Source: Meandrina meandrites (lineage: Eukaryota; Cnidaria; Anthozoa; Scleractinia; Meandrinidae). Taken from it: a stretch of DNA of 64,000 bases. This document shows, in pieces, positions 62,101 through 64,000 of this stretch (position 1 is its first letter; every line of letters starts with the position of its first letter). A program made the position numbers and the translations under genes. Below the pieces are notes generated by a model that was given only the letters and a program-made list of their open reading frames with translations, did no database searches and had not been told where the DNA came from. Location of the stretch: positions 31,140,939 to 31,204,938 of the forward strand of contig OY855911.1 in the NCBI GenBank assembly GCA_963693305.1. The letters run 5' to 3'.

Positions 62101-64000
62101 AAACAGTGTCCGGGCCCTAAAGCCGAACTTAGCGACCTTCTGACGTCAGGATTTGTATACATGTTTAGTATATACCACACAAGTGAATAGTGCTTTCCAC
62201 GAGCGCTGATTGGAGGTGATTAGCAAAGTACTATTCACCTCCAAGCAGCCGAAGAAAAACAAAATGACTTACCGTGTCGCTTTGGGTACCGAAAGTAATG
62301 TTTTGGTCCGCTATTTGTTCAACTTGTGTGGTATATACTAAAACAATTATTCACTTCAGTGTCGCTTCGCGGCTCGGTAAAAAATCCACCACTATTCACC
62401 TCCACTTCGGTGAATAATTGTTAACTTTTCTCTACATTTATTGCTTGTATTTTCGCGATCCACTACATGAGAGGCAGAAACTTTAAACTTAATGTTCGTC
62501 TCCTCAGTCCTTGAATTATTGTGGAACTGTCTAATTATTAAGTACTTGGGTAACAGTTAATTTATAAATGCAAAACAAGAATCGTAATGTCATCCGGCTG
62601 TCATGCAAAGCCTGTTTACGACCTGATTTCCCTGATTTATGATCTGCAAGCCTTCATTTGAGTTATCGAAAATAAACATGCCACGAATAAAAATATAAAC
62701 AATCGGTAGATTTTTATGTCGTGATCGTTTGTTTTTTTCGCCTGTAACGATAATGGTTTTAAGGCTGTCGGATGATTATTTGCTTGTACTTGGGAACTCG
62801 GCAAATATCTCGGTTAACAACTTAAGCTCTTCACGGGCGGACGGACAAAATGGTTTGGCAAACAATGCGATTCGTTACGGAGCGGGGAAATAACTCGGTA
62901 TAGCCACGGGCTTAGCAGCCGGCACTCGTTACAGTATGCGAGAGGTACAGGGATCTTGTTCCTCCGCCTAACTTCGCGATAACGCAGCAGAAAACCAGGA
63001 AACGTCTTAAGAACTCAGCAAAGTCTTCTTTATTATAGATGATACTTGACACTAGCGCATTGTACAAACTGCTAAAGGTAATCTCTAAGGTCTTCAGGGG
63101 TACATCGAGGTAATCGTCAAGGTAATCGATTTGCAATAGTCTACGCGTTACCTATATAGTAACCTAGGTAAATACAGTTGTCTTTCGCTATTGAATTCTG
63201 GTACAAAAGAGATGTATTGTACATGAACGAAAGTTAGTTTTTCATGTGGAAGATTGATACATTTTCCAGAATATAGTATTTTCATTGGCTAAGTTATAAT
63301 TAAAAATCCAGGTTAACTTTTGAACGTTTACTTTGAGGAATATAATGCAAGAATAAAAGGTTTCTTTTAAAATGCAAAATCTATTATGTTTGTGAATAGA
63401 CTGACCTATTAGTCTATTTGCAAAGTAGAGGCAGATGCTCTTTTCAAATCTTTTCTTAGTATAAACTTCTGTAACTGTATCTATTGTATCTTCTGTAGAA
63501 GTATTATTATAATCAGTATCTTTTAGTTTTTCCTATGCAAATTTAAGGTATTTTCTGGTTCTGAAGTATTTTCTGAGTTTGTTTCGTTATACTTCGGTAG
63601 GAGTCTTATTCTTCTCGTGACACGCCCTAAAGTAAAATAAAATTTGAACATTTTTTATTTCGATTGCCAAAAATCAGAGAAATCGGTTGATCTTTACATG
63701 CCCAAAATTCGATTTAGAAAAGAGTACCTCTGTTCCCAAAAGATTACGAACGACAACCTTGAAAAAATTGACCAATTTTGTTTTAAAGATTCGCATCCCT
63801 GACGTAGGTCCTTTAAATATTATTTATTCTAATTTAACAGCTGGATTAGTGGTGAGCTCTGCAACTTGTCGGATCAAGTGAAAGGTGAAATGAGAAATGC
63901 CAAACTGAATGGTGAAGAACGACTCAAAGCCCGCGAAGAACTTCAAGAGAAACTCGCCAAGCTCAAACAAGCCACGCCAATCCAAGGCATTGAAGACGCA
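53176..64000 (+). CDS. Dynamin-like GTPase/protein kinase fusion (DSTYK-like), copy 3, partial and frameshifted
   Basis: Exons found: 53176-53334, 55374-55569, 57397-57668, 60296-60436, 60714-61056, and 63841 running past the window end. Exon 1 is seven codons shorter than in copies 1 and 2 but begins with the same MAQP and keeps the DLARDLELLFPNG block. GTPase motifs are intact: GETSAGKS, DSPG (here DSPGIGDEE), NKWD. Exon 5 is 343 bases instead of 341: two extra bases sit near 60995 (CTGATTATAACGG against CTCATCAACGG). Reading therefore leaves the family frame for the last 20 or so codons, and the junction with exon 6 then gives a stop after about a dozen codons. Exon 6 itself is open in the family frame to the window end. 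This may be a pseudogene, a GTPase-only truncated protein or an assembly error. The kinase exons lie outside. Divergence from copies 1 and 2 is clearly greater than between those two. Confidence 0.8.
54395..54760. repeat. Two adjacent foldback units in intron 1 of copy 3
   Basis: Unit one (54400-54535): GGTAATGGAACTGAGCGGAG and AATTTGGTCTGAAATC face GATTTCAGACCAAAATT and TTCAATTACCA. Unit two (54640-54755): GGTAATTGGACTGAGTGGAG faces GAATTGGACGACACAATGGA. Same family, head to tail. Confidence 0.75.
55601..55703 (+). repeat. Direct repeat, first copy, in intron 2 of copy 3
   Basis: It matches 56875-56991: AATTTACAAAACACCGCTAA, GAATTTGAGAGTG, ATATTCGCATTAAACCCAAG. The two copies lie 1.27 kb apart and bracket a hairpin-rich tract and a MITE. 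Confidence 0.75.
55885..56100. repeat. Run of adjacent short hairpins
   Basis: Successive stems: GAGGCTACGCCTC, CCTCCCACCTGGGAGG, AGAGTAGAACAACTCT, then GGACTCTGCAGAGACTC and a GGGGGTAGGGGGGAGCAGAG tract complementary to CTCTGCTCCCAGTAACTCTA. The tract is markedly GC-rich for this window. It may be a structured repeat or RNA-derived element; no class was recognised. Confidence 0.45.
56390..56771. mobile_element. MITE with TTTAAAGGGGCAGT ends
   Basis: TTTAAAGGGGCAGTATCAC on the left and GTGAGACTGCCCCTTTAAA on the right are inverted. Inside, GAAAACGTCGGCCCGACGTTTTC is a perfect inner palindrome. Located in intron 2 of copy 3. Confidence 0.75.
56875..56991 (+). repeat. Direct repeat, second copy, in intron 2 of copy 3
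   Basis: Second copy of 55601-55703, slightly longer, with a few substitutions and small gaps. Confidence 0.7.
57669..59735. other. Intron 3 of copy 3, first part, no recognised feature
   Basis: No exon, repeat family or RNA gene was recognised, apart from a short (TA)n run near 58846-58862. It is not alignable with intron 3 of copies 1 and 2. Confidence 0.5.
59738..60208. mobile_element. Element with poly-G/poly-C terminal inverted repeats
   Basis: Left end CCCGGG followed by a long G run and TACTCC; right end GGAGTACC, a run of about 22 C, then GGG. Both outer flanks read TTAATG, a possible 6-base target duplication. The interior repeats GGTCTGAAAACGGGTATGG-type units about five times (59824, 59854, 60053, 60085, 60117). 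It sits in intron 3 of copy 3, shortly before exon 4. Confidence 0.75.
60537..60650 (+). repeat. Decayed SINE fragment in intron 4 of copy 3
   Basis: GTGGAGGTCCCCTGCTAAAC and GTAAATAGCCAATTGGTTAGC match the body of the tRNA-Ser-type SINE at 44122-44408. The head is missing. Confidence 0.5.
61430..61812 (+). repeat. Dispersed repeat, inverted partner of 168-548
   Basis: It aligns with the reverse complement of 168-548 over its full length: AAGGGGGGAGACTCTTAACT, ACTGTATTTTGAAGCAAGC, GAAACTAGTGCCAGTCCCAA, AGTCTGTAAATACGAGTGTT. It lies in intron 5 of copy 3. Confidence 0.75.
62165..62345. mobile_element. MITE with GTTTAGTATATACCACACAAGT ends
   Basis: GTTTAGTATATACCACACAA on the left is inverted at ACTTGTGTGGTATATACTAA on the right. 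Following sequence to 62425 contains further paired motifs (AATTATTCAC, GTGAATAATT). Located in intron 5 of copy 3. Confidence 0.75.

Overview
This is eukaryotic nuclear DNA, AT-rich and intron-dense, most likely from an anthozoan cnidarian such as a stony coral. That assignment is an inference from the GT-AG introns, the ADAMTS gene, the kinase family and the style of the repeats (short TA-flanked MITEs, tRNA-derived SINEs, Penelope-like, Harbinger and LINE relics). The species cannot be named from the sequence. Almost all open reading frames longer than about 60 codons are either exons of four genes or chance shadows and repeats.

Layout. (1) About 1-11,100: the 3' part of an ADAMTS-type secreted or cell-surface glycoprotein gene on the + strand. 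Eleven consecutive exons (1660-10778) encode 518 residues: end of the disintegrin-like domain, TSP1 repeat, cysteine-rich domain, spacer, two more TSP1 repeats, a Thr/Pro-rich stalk and a hydrophobic C-terminus resembling a GPI-anchor signal. The protease exons lie upstream of the window. (2) About 11,100-16,200: intergenic DNA made largely of repeats. (3) 16,220-64,000: a head-to-tail array of three paralogues of one unusual multidomain gene. Each has an N-terminal helical part, a dynamin-like GTPase domain, a helical region with a long hydrophobic stretch, and a C-terminal Ser/Thr/Tyr-type kinase domain. The architecture resembles DSTYK (dual serine/threonine and tyrosine protein kinase), but with complete GTPase motifs. 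Copy 1 (16,220-32,662) and copy 2 (37,123-47,310) are complete, with eight exons in matching phase. Copy 3 (53,176 to beyond the window) is cut by the window edge and carries a net 2-base insertion near the end of exon 5 that breaks the frame.

Copies 1 and 2 are close relatives whose introns and flanks still align, so each serves as an empty-site control for transposons that landed in the other. A composite hAT-like/Penelope insertion of 1.7 kb lies in intron 2 of copy 2. A 1.9 kb TTAA-flanked foldback lies in intron 7 of copy 1. A 0.65 kb TA-flanked MITE sits 0.6 kb upstream of the start codon of copy 2. Copy 3 is more divergent and has different intron contents.

How the genes might work (inference): a membrane-active GTPase fused to a kinase could couple nucleotide-driven oligomerisation on membranes to phosphorylation signalling. 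Tandem expansion, divergence at kinase motifs and a frameshifted member are what one expects of a birth-and-death family, for example in stress or innate-immune signalling. Nothing in the sequence proves that role.
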